64,000 bases of DNA, from NCBI GenBank assembly GCA_964020155.1, contig OZ026546.1, positions 8,088,879 through 8,152,878 on the forward strand. Reading direction: 5' to 3'. Position 1 is the first letter of the stretch. Every line of letters begins with the position of its first letter. Below, piece by piece: positions 38,405 through 50,400 of this stretch. The notes beneath the pieces are model-generated. The model did no database searches. It saw nothing but the letters and a program-made list of their open reading frames with translations, and had not been told where the DNA came from. This stretch comes from Chondrilla cf. caribensis. Taxonomy: Eukaryota > Porifera > Demospongiae > Chondrillida > Chondrillidae. The translations under genes were made by a program, and so were the position numbers.

Positions 38405-41254
38405 TGCACACATACACACACACATGTACATACACTAATGACACACCCGTGCAATCTGGTGTCTGTGTTCCTACTGCAGAAACCAGCAGGTCAACAAGGT
38501 GGCTGTGTGCATGGCCCATACTGCGTAGATCAGACACACACACATATCAGGCTACATTGGTATACTGTACTGTATTCTCACCCATTTTCATTCAATTCTT
38601 GAACATCGTTCTTATCCAGTGCTCATAGCTTATCCCATAGCACCACACACAACAGGTGACTGTTCTCGGTAATAACTTCATATACTCCTCCATTTTCACC
38701 ATATTTGTTGTAAATAGCAACTATTCCATTGTTACACGATGGGATATTGTTTACTGTGTATTCACACGCTAATTGAGTAATAAAGAATGTGACAGCCTCA
38801 CTGAGATAAGGCACTGTATGTACTAGTGTACTGTTGACATGTACGTACTAGTGTACTAATGACATGTACATACTAGTGTACTGTTGACATGTATGTACGT
38901 ACTAGGATGTATTGCTGACATGTACATGTATACATTGTTCTGTTCCAATGTGTTCTGCGCACCTGAAGCTGCTATTGTGTAGGGTGTACATATCACTTAG
39001 CCCCGATGGTTGTATCAAATGCAGTGTCTATGTATACTTTTATTGTACAGACCTGACCCCACCTAACATCACAAACATGGACCCTCTGGAGCCCACCATC
39101 ACTGTTAGATGGACCTCCCAACCCTGTGCTGTGAGGTACAGAGTATCCTGGATGTACACCAATGATGATGGTACTACTACTACTGGTAGTGGAGTCTCTG
39201 ACCAGGTCACCAACTACACTATCCCAACCAGTGTACAAGGAGTGTATAATGTGTCAGTCCAAGCTGTTGATGGAGTGGGTAATGTAGGACCAGCAACTAG
39301 TGAAGTAGTGAGGTCCAGTGAGTACTAACTCCACACTCTGTGTCTTGATGATAGTGTGATGATCAATTCTTCTCTCTTCAGCCTACCCTCGACCCACTGC
39401 TGATGCTCCTCCTTGTGAGGACAGGTCACTTGTTCTGACATGTCTAGTCAGTGGACTACACAATAATAGGAGATCACATTTTATGTGGATAGACAGGAAT
39501 AGTAACCTCACTAACTCCAGTCTATACACAATCACTGGTCCTCAGTTGATAATAGCTAATGTCGGTGCTTTGAGTGGTGAGGAGGACAAGGCTATCCGAT
39601 GTTGTGAAGTCTTGAGCAATGGAATAATAGTGGAAGGTGTAGAATACAACGTGGAACCACTGGGTATGTATTCATGTTAATTTGGAGTCACCGTCACTAC
39701 TCCTGTTTGTGTAGGTATGTAGGGTAATGTAGTATTGAACATTACTACTGTTATTGTTAACATACGTAATTGACCCTCCTCTCCTCTCCACCAGCCCAAC
39801 CAGGTCCTCCCGAAGTGACAATATCAACAACAGGTTCCACTATCACTTTAACATGGAACACTGTACTACAATGTTTCGAGTCTGAAATGTTCACCTTTGT
39901 TGTAATTTGGAATGAGATTGGAAGTGGGACCAGTACCAATGTGACCACCTCATCCTCTCCATACACCATCAGTGGACTCCAACCTGGTACCTCTTATCAG
40001 ATCAGTGTACATGGAGTGGGTGGATCGGGAGTGGTTGGTGGAATAAGAGTGCTCAGTGTGACAACATCTGGTGAGTGGAACAGTTGGTGGAGTAGACTTC
40101 AGTAGTGTAGCATAGTGCAGTATATGTGTGTGATCTCTTCTCTCATCTGCCGAGCGTATACACTTGTAACGTTTCAGTCTCCTATCGTAATGCTACGATC
40201 CGAAACTAGCGGAACAAGACGTTTCACCAAGTTAAACTCTTCATTAATTCATAACTCATCCACTCAGAACTTTAGTACAACTACTGACAACTGCTACTAC
40301 AACTGTCCTTTATAAGCATACAAAGATCACACACAAATCACAAAGATATCTTGCAAGTAGCATGCACAGATCACACAGACAATCTAGAACATACAAAGGT
40401 GACTATTTTAATAGATTAAGTATGAGGTAACAGCATAGGATGATGGTCTGCTGTACTGTGATATAACAATAAACAGTACAAAGTACAGGTGAGCTACACC
40501 ATGGAGAAGACACTACAATACACAGCTACACAATTAATCATTAGTTCCTTATGGGCTTTTACACACTTATAAAAATCGGTAGATAATAATCCACTACTTA
40601 TAGGATGTTTTGAACTGAATGTATACTCTAGTATTGGATATTGTACAGTTCTTCATAACCCACTATGATTGGAATATGAACAACTACAAATACTGTACTT
40701 GTATTGAATTTTATATGCCCTTTCTCCCATAGATAAATCCGAAGGAGACAACCTACTCTCTCCGTTTGTTATCACTGCTGTTGTTGTTTTCATGGTCACA
40801 GCCCTTATTGGTGTTTTGTTAGCAATCCTTATTCTGGTAGCTTTTTGTTGGATGACAAGAGAACATGGAGACAATGGCTTGAGATTTAGTCCACATGTAC
40901 GCAGATATGTATACCATCTATGTACATATAGTCTTCTGCATGTGTTTGTACTGTGAGTACATACATCACATGTTCATAGTGTGTGTGTGTACACCTATAC
41001 TCAAGGTGAAGCAACTGTAATCCATCACTATGTACGTCATCATTTGTTAGGACCCAGATCCATCAGCCTCCAGTAATCCTTTCAGTAGTAGACTGTCCAG
41101 AACATTGTGTTATACTGAAGTTGACTTTGAAAGTGGTAATCCAACTCCAATTCCTCCTCCTCCTGTGGAGGGAGTGACATATGCAGAACCAGTTGCAGTT
41201 GGAGAGAAAGAAGTGAGTGTTTGTGTATGTGGATGTTCAGTGGTGACCCTATTG

Positions 41255-41340
<86 letters not shown>

Positions 41341-44300
41341 TGTGCATGACGTGTTCTTATATCAACATAAAAATGTTTGTTCACTGATTTCTCAAACAGA
41401 GTCCTGTCGATTTTAATATTGAAAAGAGACCCATGTGTCTGATGGCCAGTTCATAATAAATAGTTTTTATGTAGTGGTTAAGACATGGGTACGAGGGCAT
41501 TATGACATATAAAATACCGAATCCCGAGGGCAAGTGTATTTTATATGTCATACTGCCCAAGTGTCCATGTCTTAACCAGTATAGCATCCGTTACTAACGC
41601 TTTATACTGTTGCTAGCGTTTTATACATTATATAATTGCTGTATAATAGTACTGTTTCTATGGTAATGGATGCTATAATATTATAAGGTCTTTTTCACCA
41701 TCTGTCATTCAGCCACCTCATGATATCCAACCTACTAACCTGTTCCGAGGCCCTAGGCTAAGGGAATGCACATGTGCATGCAGTTGGAATTAAGAGTTTC
41801 GCGTGCTGTTGTGTTAGTCTTACATAGCCAGACCCAGGTGACCCATGAGAACAAAGGAGCCACCATGGTGGTCTGGCTACACAAGACTACTGTAATGTTA
41901 CGTCAATCCCTTATAGTGCTTGTACTAAGCATGTGTTCAGTTATGTGCACCCATAGATACTCTATACCCAGGATAGGAAACTCTTTATATTGTGTATAAA
42001 ATCATACATTATAACACGTATTACGCATATAAATTATTAAACCGCAACCACGGAAGTGTCTCGAGGCTTGACCGAATCGTCGAAGAACGATCAAAAATAG
42101 AATCGTTCGAAACAGACTCTGGGAACGTTTTAAACCAAAAATATCAACTTCGCTGAGGTATACTAGCCCCAAATCATACAACAACTTAGGTTATGGGGGA
42201 TCACAGAGCACAAGTCTGGCACAACAAGGGGAAATCGCAAATACACAACAGGAGTAACTTGAGAACAGATTTTCAAGAAATCAGAAAGACGTATGCCATC
42301 ATTCTTGTACTCAACGTGTAGCTGGAATCCCGCACTATAACACTATGAAAGCCGTTTCGTCGTATTCCTTTACGCTGTCTAGATACAGCTCGAAAAGTCG
42401 ACTTTCGCAGCTTAAGAATTGGCGATTTTGTGCGCTAATTTTCTGAGCCAGAGTACTTCCGATTAACTCCGTTCGAGGCTTGAATTACTCGTAAAGAACT
42501 AATCTATACCACTGTAGGTGTTTTATAACGGTCAGCCCAATCATTGTCGAGGAAATCTGGACGATTTGGAGCACACCCCAAGAATGAACTGACGGGCAAA
42601 CATCTAAAATTGATCGGGCACGTTAAGCCTAAGTAAACTTTACTGATCACAAAACAAACTCTACCCGTGTTTCACTAATTTTAGGATACGGGCAAGCAGA
42701 AATTCTGACGTCATCTAATGAGATCGCACGAAACCGCAAACATCCAATTCGGTCAAGCCTCACGCCGCGTAGTCGAGTACAGTTTCCTATCCTGGGTGGG
42801 GTATAGAGTATCTATGGTGCACCTGGCTTTCAGTTGATTAAGATTCATCAGCTGTGGATGGAATGTCCATGTGTGTTCATGTATGATAAATGCGACAATT
42901 TTTTGCTGTTTCCAAAGTTGTAGTACATGTGAACACAGCTGTTTTTAATGGAGATATACATACATTGGTATGTCTACTCAACTTGTATTTGATATGATCT
43001 ACTACCTCTTGTTACAGAAACGACTCACATCCACTTATGAGGATCAAGACATCATAGATGCCTTCCCCAGATGACATACTGTACATTTTTAGTACAATTG
43101 CATGATCACATGTTATTTTGTGCCTACGTGATAATTGAGGCAATCATAATATTATACTCATAATGTATCTTGAGTACATGCCAGCATTGCAGTATCTGTG
43201 CATATTATTATGCACCTGTGATGACACACACACAGCACTGAGCAATGTTGTGTATGTACATGTCTGCAGTGTGTAGAATGCATCCCGTGTAAAGAGCTGA
43301 CGTCTGCCAGAAATATACAGTATATATTACTATATAGACTAATTCAGTGTTAGGGCAACTGTATTATTAGGGCTTAGTGGTTTCCAAAGTCTATATTGGG
43401 TGAGCACATACGTATACGTATAATGAATCCACTGGCTGTATAATATGTTGTGTATATAATATATGTATGTATAGCTTGCCAACAAAGCACTCCACCTTTT
43501 GCAGCACAAAATAACTCAGTTGAACATTACAGATGTTAATATTCATATGAAACTATTTAATGCAGTGATTAAACCTATCGATCCTTATGTACAGTGCAGA
43601 AATTTGGGGGTTATGGATGTAAAATTATTAGAAAAGGTATGCTTAAAATTTACTCTTGGAGCATCCCAACGTAGTACAAATACTGCAATCTACTGTGAAC
43701 TATAGGTATCTTGCCAATTTCTTTTAATACAAGAACAGCTGTTGTAAAGTAACATGAAAGAATAATTAAACAACCTATCCCATCATTACTGCTTGATGCA
43801 TATAATCTATCTTAGACTATTACTCTTGTGAGAGAAGGGTTAGAATCATGGTACTCCCTCATGAACAAAACCTTACAGTCCTTGGGATTCAATATCTGAT
43901 TCAATGATTCCAGCACTATTCATACAAATACCATGCAGTGATATAATAAGAATTCAGGACCAACACTTGCAAAAGCTTGATCTACAACTACATACCCCAA
44001 CTGGATCCTCAGCATGTTGAGATACTACTGCAGATGTAAACACAAAATCCACAACCAAGCTAAACACTTAGCTACCATCCAAAATCCCACAATGAGAAGA
44101 TATTTAACAAATTTTCGAATATCCAGTCACAACCTATCAATAGAATATGGTAGATACACAGTTCCCCCAACTCCTCTGCATGAGAGAAAATGCACACTGT
44201 GTAATTGCAACCAGATTGAAGAAGAGCCCCACTTCTTGATCTCCTGCCCACGATACACAGACATACGGCAACATATGCGTGTCTGTGTATGTTTCCAATG

Positions 44301-45856
44301 GGACATGGTACACTGGGTTAGGATTTTGACTATCTCTATCCAGCACAGTCAACCCTCAGTCTGTAATGTTCTTTCCTTTAAAACATCTAGTTACATGTTA
44401 TCCATGAACATGTTGTTGTTTCTCTCTATGTCACTGAATAGTGAATAGTGTGCATGTGCTGATATAGGGTTGTGTATGTTGCAGCGTACAATGTTCTGAA
44501 TGAGTTCATCATACTTTACTGATCTTACTCTCTTCCTCTACCCAGGTGGACAGCAAGCATCAACCTTCTGGTATGTTGAGTGTAGCTGTACTGTATGTAC
44601 AGTGTGTGTATGTAAATGTACATGTTCATGAGAACTATAGGTTTCAAGTTGACCATATGTAGATCATGTGGGTGTGCCCATCCAATTAGAGTATCATTCA
44701 GTAGGACAGTTGGTATACCAGTTGTAAAGGTCCTCTGTAGTCTGGTGTAGTCGGCCACACCTCCCTACCTAGGTGACTGCAGGTACTGTGGTTAGGGTGA
44801 ATGTGTACCTTTGTATAGAGAGAATTAGTAGAAAGGGTTGTTTACACTAGTTAGGTCCTCAGATGGAATATCTACTTCATATCAATGCAGCAATAGTGGA
44901 TTGATCTCCTAATGGTACTCATCATGCTTGTACTGCAGTGTACTCTAATATGTACATATTGTAGTGTGTGAGTGTGGATGAACTGTGTGGTGTGTTGTGA
45001 GGTGTGTGGATCAAATCACATCATCCTTGTTATTTGACATTCTCCACACCTCACAGTCTCACAATGTAGTGAGGTTTACCCTGTGTGTTCCCTGCTTGCT
45101 ACAGGACCAAGTGAAGGGATATTTGGACAAGATGAGAAGAACTCTACCACTCCGTTCTATGCCAATGTGGAAATGGATGATGGAAGTGTTCCCATGACAA
45201 CCAACCCCAGTTATGGACAGATTGAACTGAGTGGTATCCACAACAAACCTATTTATGGAAATTTGTAATTTGATTTTTATAATGTTTATTTTATCATGCG
45301 CATACAGTACATTAATAGTATTTTGGTATTTGCAACTCATGCAATGTAAGAGTCAAAAAATTAAGATAATGTCATATTATTGTACACTAGTCACTACCAA
45401 TTGTATAGCACATTGTGGGATTGCATGAGGTCAAGAGAAAGTCCATAGGTGCTACATCAGATATTACATCTTTGGAAGTATCAGGATAGATCAATCAAAT
45501 AATAAATTAGCAATGTGTATATACATATAAAATGTATAGCATAGTAATAGTATGTAACATACATAATATTATATTTGTTTACATACATATACAGGTCATT
45601 TCAGATGCTGATATGTACATATTGTAGTGTGTGAGTGTGGGTGAACTGTGCGTTGTGTTGTGAGGTGTGTGGATCAAATCACATCATCCTTGTTATTTGA
45701 CATTCCTCACACTTCACAGATGAGAAGAACTCTACCACTCCATTCTATGCCAATGTGGAAATGGATGATGGAAGTGTTCCCATGACAACCAACCCCAGTT
45801 ATGGACGGATTGAACTGAGTGGTATCCACAACAAACCTATTTATGGAAATCTGTAA
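35326..45856 (+). CDS. Receptor locus 3: SP-Ig-FN3-Ig-FN3-TM with alternative tails
   Basis: Exons: 35326-35380 (signal peptide), 35782-36114 (A), 39051-39317 (G), 39382-39663 (H), 39795-40070 (I), 40733-40896 (J, transmembrane), 41051-41212 (K), 41400-41456 (short terminal exon), 44546-44570, 45105-45268 (terminal) and 45720-45856 (second terminal copy). Extracellular junctions are all phase 1, and J ends in phase 0. J can join K or go straight to 44546, both phase 0. Two endings are therefore possible: K with a short end (ITIM-like LCYTEV) or the ITAM-like tail, or both in series through K-44546. No frameshift was found in any exon, so this is the best intact gene of the cluster. Introns between K and the distal tail hold an 865-bp transposon and a LINE remnant. 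Likely a cell-surface recognition receptor (inference). Confidence 0.82.
35782..36114 (+). CDS. Exon A3: Ig-like domain (locus 3)
   Basis: 333 bp, phase 1-1: PCYGDVVTLVCHHPD, TWRENG, FNYSCFLVL, VTVDPVG. Shorter than A1/A2 by three codons before the last strand, as is A4. Confidence 0.87.
37162..37205. repeat. Short hairpin
   Basis: TTTAACTCGAATTACTTGTT and its inverted partner AACAAGTAATTTGAGTTAAA. Confidence 0.75.
38370..38426. repeat. (CA)n microsatellite
   Basis: CA tract, impure at its 3' side. Confidence 0.9.
39051..39317 (+). CDS. Exon G2: FN3 domain (locus 3)
   Basis: 267 bp, phase 1-1: LTPPNITNMDPLEPTITVRW, YRVSWMYTNDDG, VYNVSVQAVDGVGN. Acceptor TTGTACAG, donor GTGAGT. Confidence 0.87.
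39382..39663 (+). CDS. Exon H2: Ig-like domain (locus 3)
   Basis: 282 bp, phase 1-1: LVLTCLVSG, FMWIDRNSNLT, AIRCCEVLSNG. Donor GTATGT. Confidence 0.87.
39795..40070 (+). CDS. Exon I2: FN3 domain (locus 3)
   Basis: 276 bp, phase 1-1: QPGPPEVTISTTGSTITLTW, FTFVVIWNEIGSG, ISGLQPGTSYQISVHGVGG. A textbook FN3 pattern (GLxPGTxY). Confidence 0.88.
40733..40896 (+). CDS. Exon J2: transmembrane exon (locus 3)
   Basis: 164 bp, phase 1 to 0: SPFVITAVVVFMVTALIGVL then LAILILVAFCW, then the basic side MTREHG. Same length as J1 but a different sequence. Confidence 0.84.
41051..41212 (+). CDS. Exon K2: tail exon with ITIM-like LCYTEV
   Basis: 162 bp, phase 0-0: RTLCYTEVDFESGNP, IPPPPVEGVTYAEPVAVGEKE. 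LCYTEV fits (S/I/V/L)xYxx(I/V/L). Homologous to K1. Confidence 0.77.
41250..41344. repeat. (TG)n microsatellite
   Basis: TG tract with a TTTG break, just after exon K2. Confidence 0.95.
41400..41456 (+). CDS. Short terminal exon of locus 3 (18 codons)
   Basis: SPVDFNIEKRPMCLMASS then TAA, acceptor AAACAG, phase 0. The first codons and acceptor match the locus 2 exon at 13831 (SPVGSIIHKRRN), so it is a shortened relic that now ends the protein. AATAAA overlaps the stop (41455-41460). Confidence 0.6.
   Translation, partial: SPVDFNIEKRPMCLMASS
41475..41578. mobile_element. Hairpin MITE-like element
   Basis: TGGTTAAGACATGGGTACGA...ATGACATATAAAATA and its inverted partner TATTTTATATGTCAT...CATGTCTTAACCA. 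A second inverted pair (GCATCCGTTACTA / TGGTAATGGATGC) surrounds 41584-41670. Confidence 0.7.
41952..42816. mobile_element. 865-bp TIR element with 7-bp target duplication
   Basis: Ends CATAGATACTCTATACCCAG and (reverse complement) CATAGATACTCTATACCCCA continue to GGATAGGAAACT. The direct repeat GTGCACC lies at 41945-41951 and 42817-42823. A further inner inverted pair (GGCTTGACCGAAT / ATTCGGTCAAGCC) supports one element. No transposase ORF. Confidence 0.87.
43018..43074 (+). CDS. Possible alternative terminal exon (locus 3)
   Basis: KRLTSTYEDQDIIDAFPR then TGA after acceptor CTTGTTACAG. The preceding intron (GATCTACTACCTCTTGTTACAG-like) matches introns before locus 2 tail exons. Probably a relic of the long tail series. 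Confidence 0.4.
   Translation, partial: KRLTSTYEDQDIIDAFPR
43480..44290 (+). pseudogene. LINE 3' remnant (C-terminal part of RT ORF)
   Basis: 43499-43705 reads KLFNAVIKPIDPYVQCRNLG and LEKVCLKFTLGA..., as in the thumb region of LINE reverse transcriptases (VIKPILLYG...). 44014-44290 reads MRRYLTNFRISSHNLSIEYG, then RKCTLCNCNQIEEEPHFLISCPRYTD, the usual LINE C-terminal CxxC...HFLxxCP motif. Stops and frame changes between show it is dead. Confidence 0.82.
44546..44570 (+). CDS. Locus 3 linker tail exon (VDSKHQPS)
   Basis: 25 bp, phase 0 to 1, acceptor ACCCAG, donor GTATGT. Identical to 54997-55021 in locus 4, with matching introns. Confidence 0.72.
45105..45268 (+). CDS. ITAM-like terminal tail exon (locus 3, copy a)
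   Basis: 164 bp from acceptor CTACAG to TAA. Tail: STTPFYANVEMDDG, SVPMTTNPSYGQI, ten residues, PIYGNL at the C terminus. YGQI-x10-YGNL fits YxxI/L-x(6-12)-YxxI/L, and NPSY fits NPxY. Confidence 0.82.
45720..45856 (+). CDS. ITAM-like terminal tail exon (locus 3, copy b)
   Basis: 137 bp, acceptor CTTCACAG. Starts at DEKNSTTPFYANV and keeps NPSYGRI...PIYGNL. A tandem copy about 600 bp after copy a, usable as an alternative end with the same phase. Confidence 0.72.
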
Positions 45857-47369
45857 TTCAATTCTGGCATTGTTTGTTTTATGTTTGTGTGTTCATTGTA
45901 CAAAATCAGTTAGTAACTCGAGATAGAAATCTATGGACAATTGCAATGTCACATATTGAACACACACTGGCTGTACGTGTATGTTTTGTATTAAAGTTTT
46001 CAACTAGCCATTACGAGTTTTTACATACTCAGTCTATTTTTATCAATTTCAATGAACTACTAGTTCATCAGTACATTGTAGTTTGTGTATTTTGTACATT
46101 TTGATCCACTCTAGTCTTTATATCACGAGTAGTTGTTACATCAGCAACTGCACATGTGGTACATGTGGTATATGTGGTATATAGTAGTCAAGTGATTTCA
46201 CATCCGGTCCTCAGATAAAAGGTTGTGTATATTCACTCATGTATGTCAGAGGTCATGCCCTATACCCAGGTGGATGAGTATGTATGGACATAGTACATGT
46301 GAAGTTGAAAGTTGTCATATATAGCTCTATTGGTCATTTGTGATATTGAAGTAGTTTCTTTATCCATTTCGCGCTATCTTTAGGAGTGCCAAATTCGCCG
46401 AAATGAGTATTGCGGGATGCCATTTTCGTTCAGTAGTAAGAACTCGGGGACTCCAATATCGCTAGGGAATTACACTATACAATTAGTATACGCGGGGTAC
46501 CAAAAATGGGGGTCATTATATACTTTGGTCATGGATTCGAAATTTAGCATGTCTGTAGCCGAGTGGAATTCTAAGCTTGCCCTAACGTGCCCAGATTCAA
46601 GACTAAGCACGTAAACAAGAACAATTCGATCTCCAAGTGAGTCCCTTATATGTTCTATGTGTGTATGTTACGTCTTCGGGTGAAATTTTTAACCGCTATT
46701 AGTACTCAAACGTACAACTTACCTACGTCGGCTATTCTGATCAAAACGTCCACCGCTACTCGTCTATTGACTTCAGATTTCGCTAGCTTTGGGTGAACCT
46801 TGATATATTAATGTACAATGGGGTTAATTTCAAGGTTGTATGGATTTCAAGGTTGCAGCCATTTATGCTATGATCTTACACTTCCAGACCTTCAGGGGAT
46901 CCATACACACTACACACTATTGTGTATTAGTCTCACATAGCCAGCCCCATTCTTGATCACTTCCTAATTCACATTGAGGGAGGGATCAGACAAGAAGCTG
47001 TATACCAAACTAACTGTGTACAGTCATATTCTGCTATTGCAGGTCTGTGTTGTTTATTGACAAAAAGGTTGTATCTGCACAACAATGGCTTCTATCTCAA
47101 ACATTTTACTGAACTGGTACTTGGTAGCCAGGTACATATGGGTTCTCCACTTCACTTGGTGACATACAACTGTACTGTTATTGCGTGTATCCCATCATGA
47201 TAGAATATAGCACATTGATTTCTTCATGTGGCCTCTTCATATGTTCTGATATTGGATTTATGGTAATTATCAATTATTGTATATTATAGTAATTTCCGAT
47301 GTATCCATATCTACATTTTGCAGACAATAATTGCACAATATCTGGTTTCCAAGGTGGATATAACCAGCC
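45857..47369. other. Between loci 3 and 4, no gene seen
   Basis: 46850-47369 matches the region upstream of locus 1 (about 6600-7823), showing that the duplicated unit starts well before the signal-peptide exon. 46370-46790 is CpG-richer and unassigned. Confidence 0.55.
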
Positions 47370-47427
47370 ATGTTCCAGGTGAACACTATGGTCCTGATCA
47401 TCATGGTGGTACTAGTCACCTACCGAG
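47370..47427 (+). CDS. Locus 4 signal-peptide exon
   Basis: Nearly identical to 7824-7881 (MFQVNTMVLIIMVVLV), same phase and donor GTCAGT. Confidence 0.85.
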
Positions 47428-50400
47428 GTCAGTGAGCTGTATGGCATTGGGTACATAATGTGTGTACTGTGTGGTGTATGGTGGGTTGGGTAGTACTGAA
47501 CATTGGGTACATAATGTGTGTACTGTGTGGTGTATGGGGGGTTGGGTAGTACTGAACATTGGGTACATAATGTGTGTACTGTGTGGTGTATGGGGGGTTG
47601 GGTAGTACTGAACATTGGGTACATAATGTGTGTACTGTGTGGTGTATGGTGGGTTGGGTAGTACTGAACATTGGGTACATAATGTGTGTACTGTGTGGTG
47701 TATGGTGGGTTGGGTAGTACTGAACATTGGGTACATAATATGTGTACTGTGTGGAGTATGGTGGTTTGGGTAGTACTGAACATTGTGTACATAATGTGTG
47801 TACTGTGTGGTGTATGGTGGTTTGGGTAGTACTGAACATTGTGTACATAATGTGTGTGTACTGTGTGGTGTATGGGGGGTTGGGTAGTACTGAACATTGG
47901 GTACATAATGTGTGTACTGTGTGGAGTATGGTGGTCTCGGTAGTACTGAGCATTGTGTACAGTTGTGTGTGCTCACCATTATTGGATGTAATGAATGTAC
48001 TTGGTACATGTTGTGGAGATTTTGTAAATGGCCAGGTTTTTCTGGATGAGTTCTATTTTCTTCATAATTGTTTTTTTTTCATTCATTGACACAGTTCATG
48101 CTGACCCCTCCATCTTCACATCCACTCCTACTCCATGTTATGGAGATGTAGTGACTCTAGTGTGTCACCATCCTGAACTGGCTAGCAACCCTGGGAGGTA
48201 CATAACTACTGTACCACAATGGAGGGAGAATGGAGTGGGGATCACACCATCTACTGGTATATACCTCCGGGATGATACATCAGAGGACCTCACTCATACA
48301 AGTCTCACCATCAACATCACAGTGGACCACTTCAGGAACAAGTCATTCAACTATTCTTGTTTTCTAGTATTAGCTGTGCCTGTGGGTGAACTGGAAACTA
48401 GTGGAATGGTTACTGTAGATCCTGTTGGTGAGTTGCTAGTACATACAAATGTGTACATATGTACAGTTATTACTTCGAATGCCTGTCATTAGTTTTTACC
48501 ATATCTCACCTATCACCTATCACCTCATCTGACTGTCATTACATTGATTCACCTACAGTACTTGATATTTGAAGCTGTATTATACTATTCACTGATACAC
48601 ATGCAAGGATGTGGGTGACTGGACCTTGAGGCCAATGCTTCATACAGTACTGGTTCATATTTCATGAGGTGTATAATTCTGAGCTCTGATGAGGAAATAT
48701 ACCTTCTAATCTATAAACTGGCCCATGGTTTGTCACACCATGCCACTTCAATGTATACTAGCATGTTCCCGTTCACCATACATTTGTGTTGAGATAATAT
48801 TGGTGTGGTCTACTGTACATATTGTGGTGTCCTGACTCTGACTGTGTTAGTACTGGAAGGACCGTTGGAAAACAGCAAATGGTTGACTCTAGCTACATGA
48901 TCATTATCATATTATCATAGAATACTGTATAACCAGAAATATTGGCGGAAAGAATATTTGGCGGTTTGTCAAATTTTTGGCAGTATTGGTGGTTTTTATT
49001 TTGGCGGATGGCAAGCCCAGGTTGTAATTTTATTTTGTTTTTGAATTCTGTTCCTTTCTCTTCAAGTACTGATACATCGCCATGATTATTCGAGCCACAC
49101 GGATGCGCAACATCGAGATTATGTCTCTTTATTGTGATGTAATCCTGATATTTTGCACAGGTGTTATTATTTTGGCAAATATTATGTTGGCGGTAGTCAA
49201 TCAAACCACCAAACCGCCAAAATAAAATGACCGCCAATATTTCCGGTTATACGGTAGTGAATTCCTGCTAATTCACCACTATTTATCTGCCATAATTCTC
49301 CAGTACCAATATAATCTACAATCAGTAATATTTATTCGGTTAATCTGCCATGCAAACATGCCAATCCATCATATACGTACTTGGAAAACAAACTGTGCTG
49401 GATTAACAAGCACTCACTGTACATCCACATGCATACACATAAACACACACACTTGACATTCCTCACATAATATACTGTCCATTACTGTGGACACAAGTGG
49501 TCTATCCTATCAGTACAATAGGGTATACCACCCCCTTCAGCTCAGAATCCACATCAGTAGATCCCGAATGGCCTCACTTGGTAAGGTTGTAGCAAAGTCT
49601 TAGATTTAGGTATCACTACCCCTCCCCTTCATATGTACATCCAGTACAGACATAGCACTCATTGTGTACGTGTGGTTTGATATCACACTCTTGTTTATGT
49701 TTCTCGAATGTTGTTATTTATGTACGTATGTGTTAATTGTTTATATGCATAAAGTGTACAAATATGCCAATTTGTATGCAACTATGCTTCAACACACACA
49801 CAGTGGCTCCCCATCCTCTCACGATCACTACAATAGCAATAGAGTCTCTCACTGAGAACCTCACTAACATGGACACCCAATACAGTGTGATTTAATACTA
49901 GTGACATAGAGTATGTAGTGAGCTGGGTGGACCTGGCTAGTGGTGGAGGTCTCAATGGTACTACTATGGAGAGGAACTTCACTATAAGGACTGGAGTGAG
50001 GGGGGTGTACCGGGTGAGGATTACAGCTACAGTGAGGGGTGTGTCCAGTGTAGGAGGTGTGGCTACTACCTGGGAGGATAGCGTAACTGAATTACTGGTA
50101 CATCCAGGTATGTTACCATTATGTGTGGTGTGTGCATGTCCAAAGATTCCCACTCAGAATGTCTCACTACTGCACAGGACAACCCACTGCTCAAGGTACT
50201 GAGGGTGGTGCCTGTATTGGACGGCCATTTTATCTGACATGTGTCCATAACTACACTACAGTACATGGGCAGTCACCTGCTAGCATACATGAGCAGTCAC
50301 CTGCTAGCATACATGGGCAGTCACCTGCTAGCATACATGGGCAGTCACCTGCTAGCATACATGGCAGTCACCTGCTACCATACATGGCAGTCACCTGCTA

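Larger units (their letters stand above)
36115..39050. other. Long intron of locus 3 with repeats
   Basis: No B, C or D type exon found. 37020-37260 is CpG-richer and transposon-like, with an inverted pair at 37162-37205 and a G-run/C-run hairpin near 37237-37277. A minus-strand open frame at 37712-38053 was not recognised. CA repeats at 38370-38426. Confidence 0.5.

Noticed and set aside
43499..44448. Considered as host exons of locus 3
   Set aside because: The motifs match LINE reverse transcriptase C-termini, the frame is broken, and the flanks continue as the intron shared with locus 4.
47412..48009. Minus-strand open frames of 164-197 codons
   Set aside because: Produced by the 56-bp tandem repeat in intron 1 of locus 4.
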